Position numbers and translations under genes: made by a program | Part shown: positions 44,114 to 53,039 of the stretch, in pieces | Position numbering within the stretch: the stretch's first letter is position 1 | How the letters are laid out: the number at the start of each line of letters is the position of its first letter | The notes under the pieces: generated by a model | The model's input: only the letters and a program-made list of their open reading frames with translations | Database searches by the model: none | Told to the model about the DNA's origin: nothing | NCBI GenBank assembly: GCA_965231905.1 | Contig: CBDDOO010000002.1 | Span: 1,364,001-1,428,000, forward strand | Length of the DNA stretch: 64,000 nucleotides | Reading direction: 5' to 3' | From: G963663315 sp965231905 | GTDB lineage: Bacteria; Pseudomonadota; Gammaproteobacteria; Arenicellales; Poriferihabitantaceae

Positions 44114-45634
44114 TTATTCCCTGGCGACCTTGTGCCATTCGACAAACAGCGCTTTTTCAGAAGGCAGGCTTGAAATCCGGGCACTGAATACCCGGTTTAT
44201 GTTCAGATAGAACGGGATGATCGCGCCACCTTCGTCAAACAGTATTTGCTGGGTTCTGGCATACATCGAGCGGCGTCTGGCCGGGTCGGTTTCCTTGCGG
44301 GCCATGTCCAGGCTGTGATCAAACTCGGGATTGTTCCAGTAGGTTTCATTCCAGGTGGCTCCTGAGCGAAACGCCTCGTTCAGAATCTGGTCCGCCGGAC
44401 GCTGATTCCAGCGGGTGGATACGAATGATTCCTGCATCCAGGTATCGGTCCAGTAACCGTCGGCCGGAACCTGGTGGATACGCACCCGTATACCGGCTTC
44501 AGCAGCCTGGTTCTGGTAAACCTCGGCCATGGAGATAAACAGTTTCTCGACCGACGAAGTATATAAATCCACATCAATGCCGTCGCTGTAGCCGGCCTCT
44601 TTCAGTAACGCCTTCGCGGTCGGAATATCGCGGCGACAGTCCATGTCCGCGTGATACGGGTCACCTGACCAGACCGGGGTGTCACAGGCGGGTTCACCCC
44701 CGCCATCCCCCAGCGCCAGCCGGATCATGTTGGGCCGGTCAATCACCAGGCGCATCGCCCTGCGTACCCGGACATCATCGAACGGCGGTTGGTCGGTGCG
44801 CATGACCATTCCGGGCCAATGGCCGGTCTTGATGGTCTGTACGATGAAATCGGGGTTGTTCTCGAACAGCCTCAACTGCCTTCGGTTGATTGAGGGCAGG
44901 TAGTCGATCTGGCCGGACAGCATTGCCTGAATCTGCGCCACCTGGTCCGGAATGGCAACGACCTCGATGCGTTCGATCCGGGGAGGTCCTTGCCAGTATT
45001 CCCGGTTGGCGACCAGCAGGGTGATGCCCTCGGGGTCATTCCTCAATAATTTATACGGCCCGGTTCCATCGCCGGTTCGCTCAATCGCAGCGGCGCTGTT
45101 TTCGGCGATGATGCCGCAGCGTGGATCAATCAGCAGCAGGGGCAAATCGGCATGGGCCGACTTCAGGTGAAAGCGGACCGTCAGATCATCAATCGCTTCG
45201 GCCCGGTCTATGACGGCCAGCGTGGAGGCGACCGGAGAGCCTCTTTGCGGGTCAAGCGCGTGATGGATCGAGTAGACCACGTCTGCGGCCACCAGCGGTT
45301 TCCCGCTATGAAACCGGACTCCCGGCCTCAGGTGGAACGTCCAGGTACGGGCGTCGTCAGACACTTCCCAGGAGACGGCCAGGCCCGGACTGACTCCGCC
45401 ATCTTCATCCTGGTGAACCAGTCGGTCAAACAGGGTCAGGGTGGTGAAATAAAACCGGGTGGGAGAGTAGGGGTCCAGGGACTCGGCGCCGCCGAAACCG
45501 GCGTCATAAGCCAGACGCAATATCCCGGCATGGGTAACGGGGACACAAAGGAACAGCAGCAAAGCAATCGCCAGGCTCGACCGGATTGGCCGAAAATACT
45601 GCGCTCCGGGAATCTTAACGGGTCTGGAAGGCAC
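44114..45634 (-). CDS. ABC transporter substrate-binding protein, family 5 (DppA-like)
   Basis: A 506-residue periplasmic protein with a signal peptide (SSLAIALLLFLCVPVTHA) and the SBP_bac_5 fold: ESLDPYSPTRFYFTTLTLFD, LRPGVRFHSGKPLVAADVVY and RRAMRLVIDRPNMIRLALG. The start GTG 45634 lies inside the end of the FkbM gene (20-nt overlap). It binds the ligand of the Dpp-type transporter; this family takes up peptides, opines, nickel complexes or betaine-like compounds, and the ligand cannot be told from the sequence. Confidence 0.88.
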   Translation of the reverse strand: MPSRPVKIPGAQYFRPIRSSLAIALLLFLCVPVTHAGILRLAYDAGFGGAESLDPYSPTRFYFTTLTLFDRLVHQDEDGGVSPGLAVSWEVSDDARTWTFHLRPGVRFHSGKPLVAADVVYSIHHALDPQRGSPVASTLAVIDRAEAIDDLTVRFHLKSAHADLPLLLIDPRCGIIAENSAAAIERTGDGTGPYKLLRNDPEGITLLVANREYWQGPPRIERIEVVAIPDQVAQIQAMLSGQIDYLPSINRRQLRLFENNPDFIVQTIKTGHWPGMVMRTDQPPFDDVRVRRAMRLVIDRPNMIRLALGDGGGEPACDTPVWSGDPYHADMDCRRDIPTAKALLKEAGYSDGIDVDLYTSSVEKLFISMAEVYQNQAAEAGIRVRIHQVPADGYWTDTWMQESFVSTRWNQRPADQILNEAFRSGATWNETYWNNPEFDHSLDMARKETDPARRRSMYARTQQILFDEGGAIIPFYLNINRVFSARISSLPSEKALFVEWHKVARE

Positions 45635-46619
45635 TTTGCATCATTGTCGAAATCCTGGAGTTTTCCCGATAGGCGAACAGATTGTACCCTTTATTCGGCT
45701 TTGTTTTCATGGAGTTTACATCCTTGACATCGGCAACCGGGGTATAGTTCCCGCATTCAAGATGAAATACGGAAAATCCACAGCCGAGCACATACTGGCT
45801 TGCCGCGCTGGCCGGGTCGGCTCCGTGATCTTCGTAGATCAGCAGAAACTCGCGTCGCAGGGTCTGCGTCGCGCCCCTGAGCGCTTCGATTTCCAGTCCC
45901 TCGACATCCAGTTTTATCACCACCGGCTGACCTTGCGCGGCAAACCGGAGAACCAGCTGGTCAATCGAAACCGACTCGACCCATTCGCTTTCCGACAGGG
46001 CGTGACCGGGTTTGGGGAGCGCCGAGGCGGCTTCATTGGCCAGAGAATCCGGGTTGATGGAGATCCCGACCCGTTTGCCGCCCTGTTCGCAAACCGCGCC
46101 CCTGATTGCGGTAAATCTGCAATCATTCAGTTGATTATTCACACACAGACTGTCAAAGTTCGATTTGACGGGTTCAACTGCGACGACTGTTTTGTGTGAA
46201 CAAGCACCGGACGAAACCAGAACGCTCCAGTAGCCATGGTTGGCGCCGAGGTCCAGAAACAGGTAGTCGAGCGAATCGACCGCCTTCAATACCCTTTCAA
46301 TTTCCGGCTCATAGGAAAATCCCCGGCAAACCAGTTTGCTCCAATAAGAATCCGCCAGATAAAAACGAAACAGGGCATCCCGATTCAACCGGACAATACA
46401 GGCTGAATCCCGCTCGACGAACGTCCCGGCCCATATACCCACCCATGCCAGCCATTTATAGCCGAACGGACGACTGAGCGCGCCATACAGTTTGAGCAGG
46501 CAAACCGCGAAAACATTTGCCGGTTTCCTGTCATATTCAAGGGTTTGATCCGGCAACGAAGTCAACTGCCTGGCCTGCCTGGTCAGGCTGGCTCCGATTT
46601 GAGTTTTTCGGCGATCCAC
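45615..46619 (-). CDS. FkbM-family SAM-dependent methyltransferase
   Basis: A 334-residue protein. The SAM-binding motif is LFLDLGANHGYWSVLVSSG (motif I, about residue 119), followed by VVAVEPVKSNFDSL, and PVVIKLDVEGLEIEALRG (post-II), the classical FkbM pattern. GTG 46619 is the earliest start and overlaps the Rieske gene by 37 nt; the N-terminal 40 residues are poorly conserved-looking, so a later start is possible. The methyl acceptor is unknown. It lies between a Rieske oxygenase and a Dpp-type importer. Confidence 0.78.
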   Translation of the reverse strand: MDRRKTQIGASLTRQARQLTSLPDQTLEYDRKPANVFAVCLLKLYGALSRPFGYKWLAWVGIWAGTFVERDSACIVRLNRDALFRFYLADSYWSKLVCRGFSYEPEIERVLKAVDSLDYLFLDLGANHGYWSVLVSSGACSHKTVVAVEPVKSNFDSLCVNNQLNDCRFTAIRGAVCEQGGKRVGISINPDSLANEAASALPKPGHALSESEWVESVSIDQLVLRFAAQGQPVVIKLDVEGLEIEALRGATQTLRREFLLIYEDHGADPASAASQYVLGCGFSVFHLECGNYTPVADVKDVNSMKTKPNKGYNLFAYRENSRISTMMQSAFQTR

Positions 46620-47749
46620 CTGGCGAAATGATGCGAAGGTTCATCCATCAGGGGGGTAAATACTCCGCCCTCAAATGCCGGGGAATGTCTTCCCCGTTGC
46701 ATGCCCTCAATCACTCCGACATCCTCATTGAACACTTTTGTCCAGAATTTCAGGCGAATTTTCCGTTCTTCACGATATTCATCCGATTCGGCCGCGTCCC
46801 CAAGATAATAAATTTGAAGGTGATCCAGTGTCCGGCCGGGGTTGACCGGCTCCAGGATCCGGCTCCAGAAGTGGTCGCATTGGAATCCCAGAAAGACATT
46901 GGGGTAAAGCGTTGGATACTCTGCTTCCTGTTGCGGCCAGCCGTCGAACAACGGGAATGATTTTCCGCCTATGCTGCTGTGGTCATATCGGGTACTGCCC
47001 TGTCCGGCAAACAGGTCTCCGCCATAGAAATGATAATGATCTTCCAGTTTTGAGACTGCATTCAAATCAGGGTGTACCCATGGCAAATGATAACTCTCCA
47101 GGTTGTTTTCCATATCCAGCTTCCAGTTGCCGGAAAAGTCAATAGTCAGGCTGCCGTGGTCCCTGGCCGGCCTGAGTTTTGCAAATTGAGACAGGTTGCC
47201 AAGCCGGTCAACCCGGCGTTGCAGGGGGGTGATAAATTCTTCAAAAGGGGGCGCCGTCGCCGACAAATTGACGAACACCAGGTCCAGCCAGACTTCCGAA
47301 CGGACTTCGCGCAGGCCGTGCGCCGAGCGGTCGAATCCTTCCACTTCGTTCTTTCCGGGGCCGCCTACGTGGGGAGTCGCGAGCAGGTCGCCTTCCAGAT
47401 TGTATGTCCAGGAGTGGTAGGGACATCGAATCAGCTTGTCGACGTGACAGGACTGCCAGACCAGTTCGTTGCCACGGTGACTGCATACGTTATGAAACAC
47501 CTTGACCTGCCCCTGCCGGTTACGCAGCATCAGCAACGGCGCTCCGAGGAATCCGACCGGCTTCAAATCCCCCGGCAGCGGAATATTGCAACCGTGCCCC
47601 ACACAGGTCCAGGTATTGGCGAACACGGCTTCGCGTTCCCACTGGAAAAAATCAGGGCAGGTATAGGCCCGGTTCGGAAGTCCGGTGGTACAACCGCCAC
47701 TGGCTGTAATCGCTTCAATTCGAGCCGGAGTCAGTAAAGGCTTGTCCAT
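46583..47749 (-). CDS. Rieske non-haem iron oxygenase, alpha subunit (second paralogue)
   Basis: A 388-residue oxygenase. Rieske ligands are C89/H91 (CSHRGN) and C109/H112 (CPYHSW). Catalytic iron ligands are His220 and His225 (NNLESYHLPWVHPDL). The start MDKPLLTPARIEAITASGGC is followed by TGLPNRAYTCPDFFQWERE, typical of the SRPBCC-type family seen beside amine and ureide genes. It is only distantly related to the Rieske protein at 17618. No reductase partner adjoins. 66 bp after the allA stop, it could be transcribed with the ureide operon. The substrate is unknown. Confidence 0.82.
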   Translation of the reverse strand: MDKPLLTPARIEAITASGGCTTGLPNRAYTCPDFFQWEREAVFANTWTCVGHGCNIPLPGDLKPVGFLGAPLLMLRNRQGQVKVFHNVCSHRGNELVWQSCHVDKLIRCPYHSWTYNLEGDLLATPHVGGPGKNEVEGFDRSAHGLREVRSEVWLDLVFVNLSATAPPFEEFITPLQRRVDRLGNLSQFAKLRPARDHGSLTIDFSGNWKLDMENNLESYHLPWVHPDLNAVSKLEDHYHFYGGDLFAGQGSTRYDHSSIGGKSFPLFDGWPQQEAEYPTLYPNVFLGFQCDHFWSRILEPVNPGRTLDHLQIYYLGDAAESDEYREERKIRLKFWTKVFNEDVGVIEGMQRGRHSPAFEGGVFTPLMDEPSHHFARWIAEKLKSEPA

Positions 47750-47815
47750 TCGATTTCAATTTCTTCAAGGAGCGATATGCGGATGCTATAGCATGAAACG
47801 GTCACCAGGCAAGCG

Positions 47816-48355
47816 CTATTTCGGATTCAGTACAGGATGCGACAACTCCCGGTTCTTCAGCGCATCATCCACAATGATCACGGCTCCCTGTACTGGCCGC
47901 TCTTCCAGGTTTTTTCCGGGGCCAGCCCGGTCCACCACGATAAAATCCCGCCTGTTTCCGGTTACGATCTGGAAATGATGCCAGGTGTTGCGAAAGAAAT
48001 TCACGCCCTGGTAACCGCTGGTACGGAACAGGATCAGATCATCGGAGGATACGCTATCCCCCGGCGGCGCCACCAGTATCAGGAACGGACGCCGGTCCAG
48101 GGGCCAGAAAGCCTGACTGCCGAACGGATGCCGTTCCATCTTCTCTACCGTGTGGGGCAACGGCAACGAATCCGTGCGGAACACGTTGACGCTGGGGTGG
48201 CCGCCTTCGGCACAGCAGTCCAGCGTGAAGAGGTCATGGAAGCGCGTGGTGAGTCCCTGGTTGATGGGAATTTGCCGGGCGCCTTCCAGTTCGATGACCT
48301 CACCAAATACTCGAAAAGCGCTGCGGGTCAGCGGCGTCGGTTCCAGGATTCTCAT
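47816..48355 (-). CDS. allA: Ureidoglycolate lyase
   Basis: Splits ureidoglycolate into glyoxylate and urea, the last step of allantoin breakdown. The 179-residue protein starts at ATG 48355 (MRILEPTPLTRSAFRVFGEV). Family features: ITRFHDL-like LTTRFHDLFTLD, VEKMERHPFGSQAFWPLD, GVNFFRNTWHHF and DFIVVDRAGPGKNLEE. The start lies in the second copy of a 14-bp duplication; the first copy also carries an ATG, overlapping the alc stop, but runs into a stop after five codons. The gene follows alc. Confidence 0.9.
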   Translation of the reverse strand: MRILEPTPLTRSAFRVFGEVIELEGARQIPINQGLTTRFHDLFTLDCCAEGGHPSVNVFRTDSLPLPHTVEKMERHPFGSQAFWPLDRRPFLILVAPPGDSVSSDDLILFRTSGYQGVNFFRNTWHHFQIVTGNRRDFIVVDRAGPGKNLEERPVQGAVIIVDDALKNRELSHPVLNPK

Positions 48356-48369
48356 TCCAGGATTCTCAT
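48342..48369 (-). repeat. 14-bp tandem duplication of the allA start region
   Basis: ATGAGAATCCTGGA occurs twice in a row. The upstream ATG overlaps the alc stop codon (ATGA), the downstream ATG is in frame with allA. The duplication (14 bases, not a multiple of three) moved the true start away from the stop. Confidence 0.85.
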
Positions 48370-49367
48370 ATTGTTTCCACGGCGCCGAAAAGGCGCAGGC
48401 GACTGATGCCGCCATCCGGAAAAATATTCATGCGCGCGTGGGATATGGGACCAACATCCACCACCGTCTTTTCGAAGTGGTGCACCTGGTCGGCTTCCAG
48501 CTTCGATTCCGGCAGCAGGATCGGCCAGTCCTCGCTCTGGCGGGGCAAACCCTGTACCGTGGCGGCATGGAGCATGGCTCCGCGAATTTCGCAGCGATCC
48601 GGGTAATTGCCCTTGAAGTGGGCGGTATCAATCTCGACCCGGCGGATGCGTCCCGGATGGGCCAGGGCGATGATGACCCAATCATACCCTGGCTCTCTGC
48701 GTCGGCGGGTTTCCCAGCCATCGCCCATGTTTTTTCCGCGCCCCGGGGTCAGCAGATTGCGAATGTGACCATAATGCTGGTCATTGCAGGTCAGCGCAAC
48801 ACCGCCGTTCAGCGCCGCGGCCAGATCCACCGGTTCTCCCGCTCCGATTGCCGCCCAGTCCACCTTCGGTTCGGCATAGACCCGGAGGCGGGCAATGCCG
48901 CCGTCCGGATAGATGTTCAGGCGAATATGGGTGAACACAGCATCATGCCTGATCCTGAAGGCATGCTCGCTGTCGCCCCCAAGATCATGCCGGGAAAGAA
49001 TTTCGACCCATTGATCGTCGTCGCCGGGTTCTCCACGCTCGTGGAAACAGGCTTCCACAGAAGCGGCCGGGGCATAATTGCCGGTAAAATACGTGGTTTC
49101 TATCGCAATACCGTGAATCACGCCGGGCCGCGCCAGGCGAACGATGCACCAGTCATTGCCGGGGCCGCGCTTGCGCCGTGACTCCCACCCATCCATCCAT
49201 TTGCCGTTATCGTCGTATTTGCCTTCCTTCCATACCGGTGGCTTGTCTTTCAGCATGCGGTGCATGGGCGCGAAAAAATCGTCGCTGCAAGCTACTGCGA
49301 CAGCTCCCAGACGGGAGGAAGCGAGATTAACCCACTGCCGGGCGAAGTCTGTCTGGCTCCCGGTCAT
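48366..49367 (-). CDS. alc: Allantoicase
   Basis: Hydrolyses allantoate to ureidoglycolate and urea. The 333-residue protein consists of two similar halves: DGWESRRKRGPGNDWCIVRL and DGWETRRRREPGYDWVIIAL, each followed by a jelly-roll with HIRLNIYPDGGIARLRVYA and HARMNIFPDGGISRLRLFG. This internal duplication is the hallmark of allantoicase. The start ATG 49367 overlaps puuE by 4 nt. Confidence 0.94.
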   Translation of the reverse strand: MTGSQTDFARQWVNLASSRLGAVAVACSDDFFAPMHRMLKDKPPVWKEGKYDDNGKWMDGWESRRKRGPGNDWCIVRLARPGVIHGIAIETTYFTGNYAPAASVEACFHERGEPGDDDQWVEILSRHDLGGDSEHAFRIRHDAVFTHIRLNIYPDGGIARLRVYAEPKVDWAAIGAGEPVDLAAALNGGVALTCNDQHYGHIRNLLTPGRGKNMGDGWETRRRREPGYDWVIIALAHPGRIRRVEIDTAHFKGNYPDRCEIRGAMLHAATVQGLPRQSEDWPILLPESKLEADQVHHFEKTVVDVGPISHARMNIFPDGGISRLRLFGAVETI

Positions 49368-50281
49368 GTGCGGTCGGGACAGGGAAAATGTTGAATCCAG
49401 CGCCTCGCGATATCGATGCGCCGGGCCAGCCAGACCTGATCATGACTCATCACGTAGTCAAGAAACCTGGCCAGAGCCGCCGCCCGTCCGGGGCGTCCCG
49501 CAAGGCGGCAGTGCAACCCCACGGACATCATCCTGGGGGCTGTTTCCCCTTCGGCATACAGGAAATCAAAGGTGTCCTTCAGGTAAGTGAGAAACTGTTC
49601 GCCACTGTTGAACCCCTGGGTGGTGGCGAATCGCATGTCGTTGGCGTCCAGGGTATAGGGTACGATGAGCAATGGTTTCGCATGATCCGTGATCCAGTAA
49701 GGCAATTCGTCCGCATAACTGTCTGCGCTGTACACGAACCGGCCATGCTCGGCGGTGATTCGATGGGTGTTGGGGCTGGTGCGACCGAGATAGAAGCCCT
49801 CCGGCGCTTTTCCGGTCAATCGGGTATGGACATCAACCGCGCGCTCCAGGTGCCTGATCTCTTCGTCTTCGGGTATGAACTGGTAGTCAATCCAGCGCCA
49901 GCCGTGGCTGGCGATCTCCCATCCGGCCGTCAGCATGGCCTCCACGGCTTGCGGATTACGCGAAAGGGCCATGGCGACGCCGAAAACGGTAATCGGAATC
50001 CGGCGGTCTGTAAAGAGACGGTGGAGACGCCAGAAGCCGGCCCGGGAGCCGAACTCGTAGATGGACTCCATGTTGGGATGACGGACATCCGGGTAAGGCC
50101 GGGCGCTGACCATTTCGGACAGAAAAGCCTCGGAAGCGTCGTCGCCGTGCAGGATGCTGCTCTCTCCGCCTTCCTCGTAGTTGAGTACAATCTGGAGCGC
50201 TATCCGGGCATTGCCCGGCCAGTGGGGATGAGGGGGGCTATCCCCGTAGCCGATCATGTCACGAGGGTATGGAGTCGTCAT
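49364..50281 (-). CDS. puuE: Allantoinase, polysaccharide-deacetylase type (PuuE)
   Basis: Opens the ring of allantoin to allantoate without metal; unrelated to the amidohydrolase-type AllB. The 305-residue protein starts MTTPYPRDMIGYGDSPPHPH at ATG 50281, which overlaps the puuD stop by 4 nt. Motifs: NYEEGGESSILHGDDASEAF, HPNMESIYEFGSRAGFWRL, EIASHGWRWIDYQFI and MSVGLHCRLAGRPGRAAALA. The NodB-type fold has lost the usual deacetylase metal triad, as expected for PuuE. Confidence 0.92.
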   Translation of the reverse strand: MTTPYPRDMIGYGDSPPHPHWPGNARIALQIVLNYEEGGESSILHGDDASEAFLSEMVSARPYPDVRHPNMESIYEFGSRAGFWRLHRLFTDRRIPITVFGVAMALSRNPQAVEAMLTAGWEIASHGWRWIDYQFIPEDEEIRHLERAVDVHTRLTGKAPEGFYLGRTSPNTHRITAEHGRFVYSADSYADELPYWITDHAKPLLIVPYTLDANDMRFATTQGFNSGEQFLTYLKDTFDFLYAEGETAPRMMSVGLHCRLAGRPGRAAALARFLDYVMSHDQVWLARRIDIARRWIQHFPCPDRT

Positions 50282-51456
50282 CGGGCGTTTTCCTGGTCCT
50301 GCAACCATCGGCCCAGTGCGGCGCGTTCTTTGTCCAGCATACCGGTGAGATTGCCAGGAGGCATGGTCTTCGTGAGTACTGTGACCTGGTTAATGGCCTT
50401 GCGATGGGCGCTGATCTTGTCCAGGGTATCGAGTTCGATTCCCCGGGGCGCGATGGCAAATCCGGGGTATGCGGGTTGCGCGGCATGACAACTAACGCAG
50501 CGGGCGCTAATGATGGCGCTGGCAGCGGCGTCGCTGACGACAACATTGCTCTGGATGCCCTGGCGCGGCGCTGTCAGCCACATCAGACCTGCCATCGCCA
50601 GCAATGCTACGGGCAGAATCCAGATAGAGCGGCTGGCGGAGTGGCGTACATTGAAGTAATGGCGCACCGCGACGCTCACCAGCGCCAGCAGAATCAGTAC
50701 CAGCCAGTTCAGGTGGTTGCCATAGGCGCCGGGGAAGTGGCCGCTGATCATGGTGAACAGGACCGGCAGGGTGAAATAGTTGTTGTGGCGGGAGCGAAGC
50801 AGGCCGTTCTTCCCGTGGTCCGGATGCAATGGCCGTTTGTTCGCAAGCGCGGACACCATATCCTTTTGCGTCGGGATAATGACAAAAAACACGTTTGCCA
50901 CCATTACCGTGCCGATGGCGGCCCCCACGTGTATATAGGCGGCGCGGCCGCTCAACAGTTGGGTCAGCGCAAATGCCAGCAGGGCGAACCAGATGAAAAC
51001 GAGAGTGGTCAGCAGACCCTGTCTTTCCCTCAACGCCTTGCACAGTCCGTCATAGATGAACCAGGAAACGGCCATCGCAGATACCCCGATGGCGATGCCC
51101 TGCCAGGGTTCCAGCGCTCTGACGGTCGGGTCCATGAGCCAGACGCCGGGATTGAAATAGTAGATGGTGACCATCAGGGCAAAGCCGGATAGCCAGGTGG
51201 TATAGGCTTCCCACTTGAACCAGTGCAGCGTTGACGGCAGGCTCCGGGGGCCGGTGGAGTATTTCTGCAGGTAGTAGAAACCGCCGCCATGCACTGCCCA
51301 TAAAGTCCCTGCAATGCCTTCCTCCTGAGAGACTTTGCGTTCCAGATTGTTTTCCAGCCAGTTGAAGTAGAACGACGCGCCGATCCAGGCAATACCCACG
51401 ATAAAGTGGATCCACCGCAACAGGAGATTCAGCCATTCGTGAATATGGGCTTCCAT
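50278..51456 (-). CDS. puuD: Membrane-bound urate hydroxylase with cytochrome c domain (PuuD)
   Basis: Oxidises urate to 5-hydroxyisourate and passes electrons to the respiratory chain, unlike soluble urate oxidase. The 392-residue protein has a multi-helix membrane domain (about 1-300; starts MEAHIHEWLNLLLRWIHFIV) and a C-terminal cytochrome c with CVSCH at 320-324 and the distal Met in TKTMPPGN. Overlaps puuE by 4 nt and the regulator by 1 nt. No separate soluble urate oxidase is seen in the window. Confidence 0.92.
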   Translation of the reverse strand: MEAHIHEWLNLLLRWIHFIVGIAWIGASFYFNWLENNLERKVSQEEGIAGTLWAVHGGGFYYLQKYSTGPRSLPSTLHWFKWEAYTTWLSGFALMVTIYYFNPGVWLMDPTVRALEPWQGIAIGVSAMAVSWFIYDGLCKALRERQGLLTTLVFIWFALLAFALTQLLSGRAAYIHVGAAIGTVMVANVFFVIIPTQKDMVSALANKRPLHPDHGKNGLLRSRHNNYFTLPVLFTMISGHFPGAYGNHLNWLVLILLALVSVAVRHYFNVRHSASRSIWILPVALLAMAGLMWLTAPRQGIQSNVVVSDAAASAIISARCVSCHAAQPAYPGFAIAPRGIELDTLDKISAHRKAINQVTVLTKTMPPGNLTGMLDKERAALGRWLQDQENAR

Positions 51457-52112
51457 CAGGCGTTGCGCTCCGGTTGAGTTGACTCCAGGCCACAGATCCT
51501 GAGAACCATGGTGACCAGGGAGTCCGCCAGACGGTCATGGTCCCGCCGTGTCAGGCGCTTCCTGCGATAGATGGAACCGACCTGTGTGCCGGACTCGGCA
51601 TAATGCTGGGTCGTTGCCCAGATGACGAAAATCAGGTGGTAGGGGTCCACGGGAAGAATGTTGTTTTGCCGGATCCAGTTTTCGATTTCCGCTGCCAGGC
51701 GCTCGGTCCAGTCCCGGGTCTCTTGTTCCAGGCGCTCGCTGATATGTTGCCATCCGCCGAGCATTTCCCGGGCGAAGATACGTGTCGCGGCAGGGTATAG
51801 CCGGGTCAGTTCGACCTTCATCCGGATATAGGTTTCGAGAACGGTGGCAGGGTCGGCGTCCGCGTCAATGGGCGCCAATGCCGTATTCCAGAGTTCCACC
51901 ACATTGGATAGCACCGCGTCGTACAGCGCAGCCTTGCTGTTAAAATAGTAGTGCACGTTGGCCTTCGGTATGCCGGCGATATCCGCTACCCGCCGGATGC
52001 GGGCGCCTTCATAGCCATATTTCTCGAATTCCGCCTCGGCCGCCCGCATTATCTGATCACGGCGGCGGTTGCCAAGCGGCGTAATCCTGCGCTCCGGTCT
52101 GTTCACGTCCAT
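51456..52112 (-). CDS. TetR-family regulator, RutR-like
   Basis: A 218-residue repressor. The N-terminal HTH is DQIMRAAEAEFEKYGYEGAR, then IRRVADIAGIPKANVHYYFN, the strongly conserved TetR pattern. The C-terminal ligand domain (RIFAREMLGGWQHISERLEQ, WATTQHYAESGTQV) matches the RutR/YcdC group that senses pyrimidines or purines. It sits inside the ureide operon between the ABC permease and puuD, so it likely controls this locus; a RutR-like site lies before xdhA at 57315-57330. Confidence 0.85.
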   Translation of the reverse strand: MDVNRPERRITPLGNRRRDQIMRAAEAEFEKYGYEGARIRRVADIAGIPKANVHYYFNSKAALYDAVLSNVVELWNTALAPIDADADPATVLETYIRMKVELTRLYPAATRIFAREMLGGWQHISERLEQETRDWTERLAAEIENWIRQNNILPVDPYHLIFVIWATTQHYAESGTQVGSIYRRKRLTRRDHDRLADSLVTMVLRICGLESTQPERNA

Positions 52113-52118
52113 GCCGGA

Positions 52119-53039
52119 TCAGGCGGTGGGGTGGAAGGGTTTGCCGATGCAGGCCGGGGCATTGCGCTTGATCTTGTTCTGGTCCCGGGAGATGAGCGCC
52201 AGTACCAGGATGGTGGCGAGGTAAGGCAGCATGGTCATCACCTGGGAGGGAATTCCCACTCCGAGCGCCTGGGCATGGAGTTGAAGGATAGTGATGCCAC
52301 CGAAGAGATATGCGCCCGCCAGCGCCCGCCAGGGCCGCCAGGTCGCAAATACCACCAGCGCCAGGGCAATCCAGCCCCGACCGGCGCTCATGTTCTCAAT
52401 CCACAGCGGAGAGTAGGCAAGGGACAGGTAAGCGCCTGCGATGCCCGCCATGGCGCCGCCGAACAGAACGGCGAGGAAACGGATTTTGAGAACGGGATAG
52501 CCAATGGCGTGGGCCGCGTCATGGGAATCACCGACGGCGCGCAGAATCAGGCCCGGCCGGGTAAACTTCAGGAACCATGCGACTCCGAAAACCACGGCGA
52601 CGGATGCGTAGACCAGTATATCGTGGTTGAACAGCAATGGCCCGATCAACGGGATATCCGACACATAAGGAACGGGCAGTTTGGGCAGGCCATCGTAGGC
52701 CACTCCCACCAGGCTCTGTCCCAACAGGGCGCTGAGGCCGACACCGAAGATGGTCAGGGCGAGGCCGGTAGCCACCTGGCTGGATTGCAGGCCCAGTATC
52801 AGCGCGCCGAATATGGCGGACATCCCGGCCCCCGCGAAGATGCCGGCCAGAATAGCGAGGGTTGCGCTGCCGGTATGATGCACCGTGGCGAAAGCCACTA
52901 CGGCGCCCACCAGCATCATCCCCTCGACGCCAAGATTGATCACGCCGGATTTCTCCGCCACCATCTCGCCGATGGCGGCGAACAACAGCGGCGTAGCCGC
53001 GGTGATGATCGTCAGCAGGGTAGGGACCAGTATTTCCAT
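52119..53039 (-). CDS. ABC transporter permease, nucleoside/purine type (NupQ/YufQ-like)
   Basis: A 306-residue inner-membrane protein of the branched-chain/ribose-like permease group (BPD_transp_2), with about nine TM helices. AEKSGVINLGVEGMMLVGAV is the family signature near the N-terminus; MSAGRGWIALALVVFATWRP is the conserved loop. Members import nucleosides or purines. Overlaps the companion permease by 1 base and lies 6 bp before the regulator. Confidence 0.88.
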   Translation of the reverse strand: MEILVPTLLTIITAATPLLFAAIGEMVAEKSGVINLGVEGMMLVGAVVAFATVHHTGSATLAILAGIFAGAGMSAIFGALILGLQSSQVATGLALTIFGVGLSALLGQSLVGVAYDGLPKLPVPYVSDIPLIGPLLFNHDILVYASVAVVFGVAWFLKFTRPGLILRAVGDSHDAAHAIGYPVLKIRFLAVLFGGAMAGIAGAYLSLAYSPLWIENMSAGRGWIALALVVFATWRPWRALAGAYLFGGITILQLHAQALGVGIPSQVMTMLPYLATILVLALISRDQNKIKRNAPACIGKPFHPTA

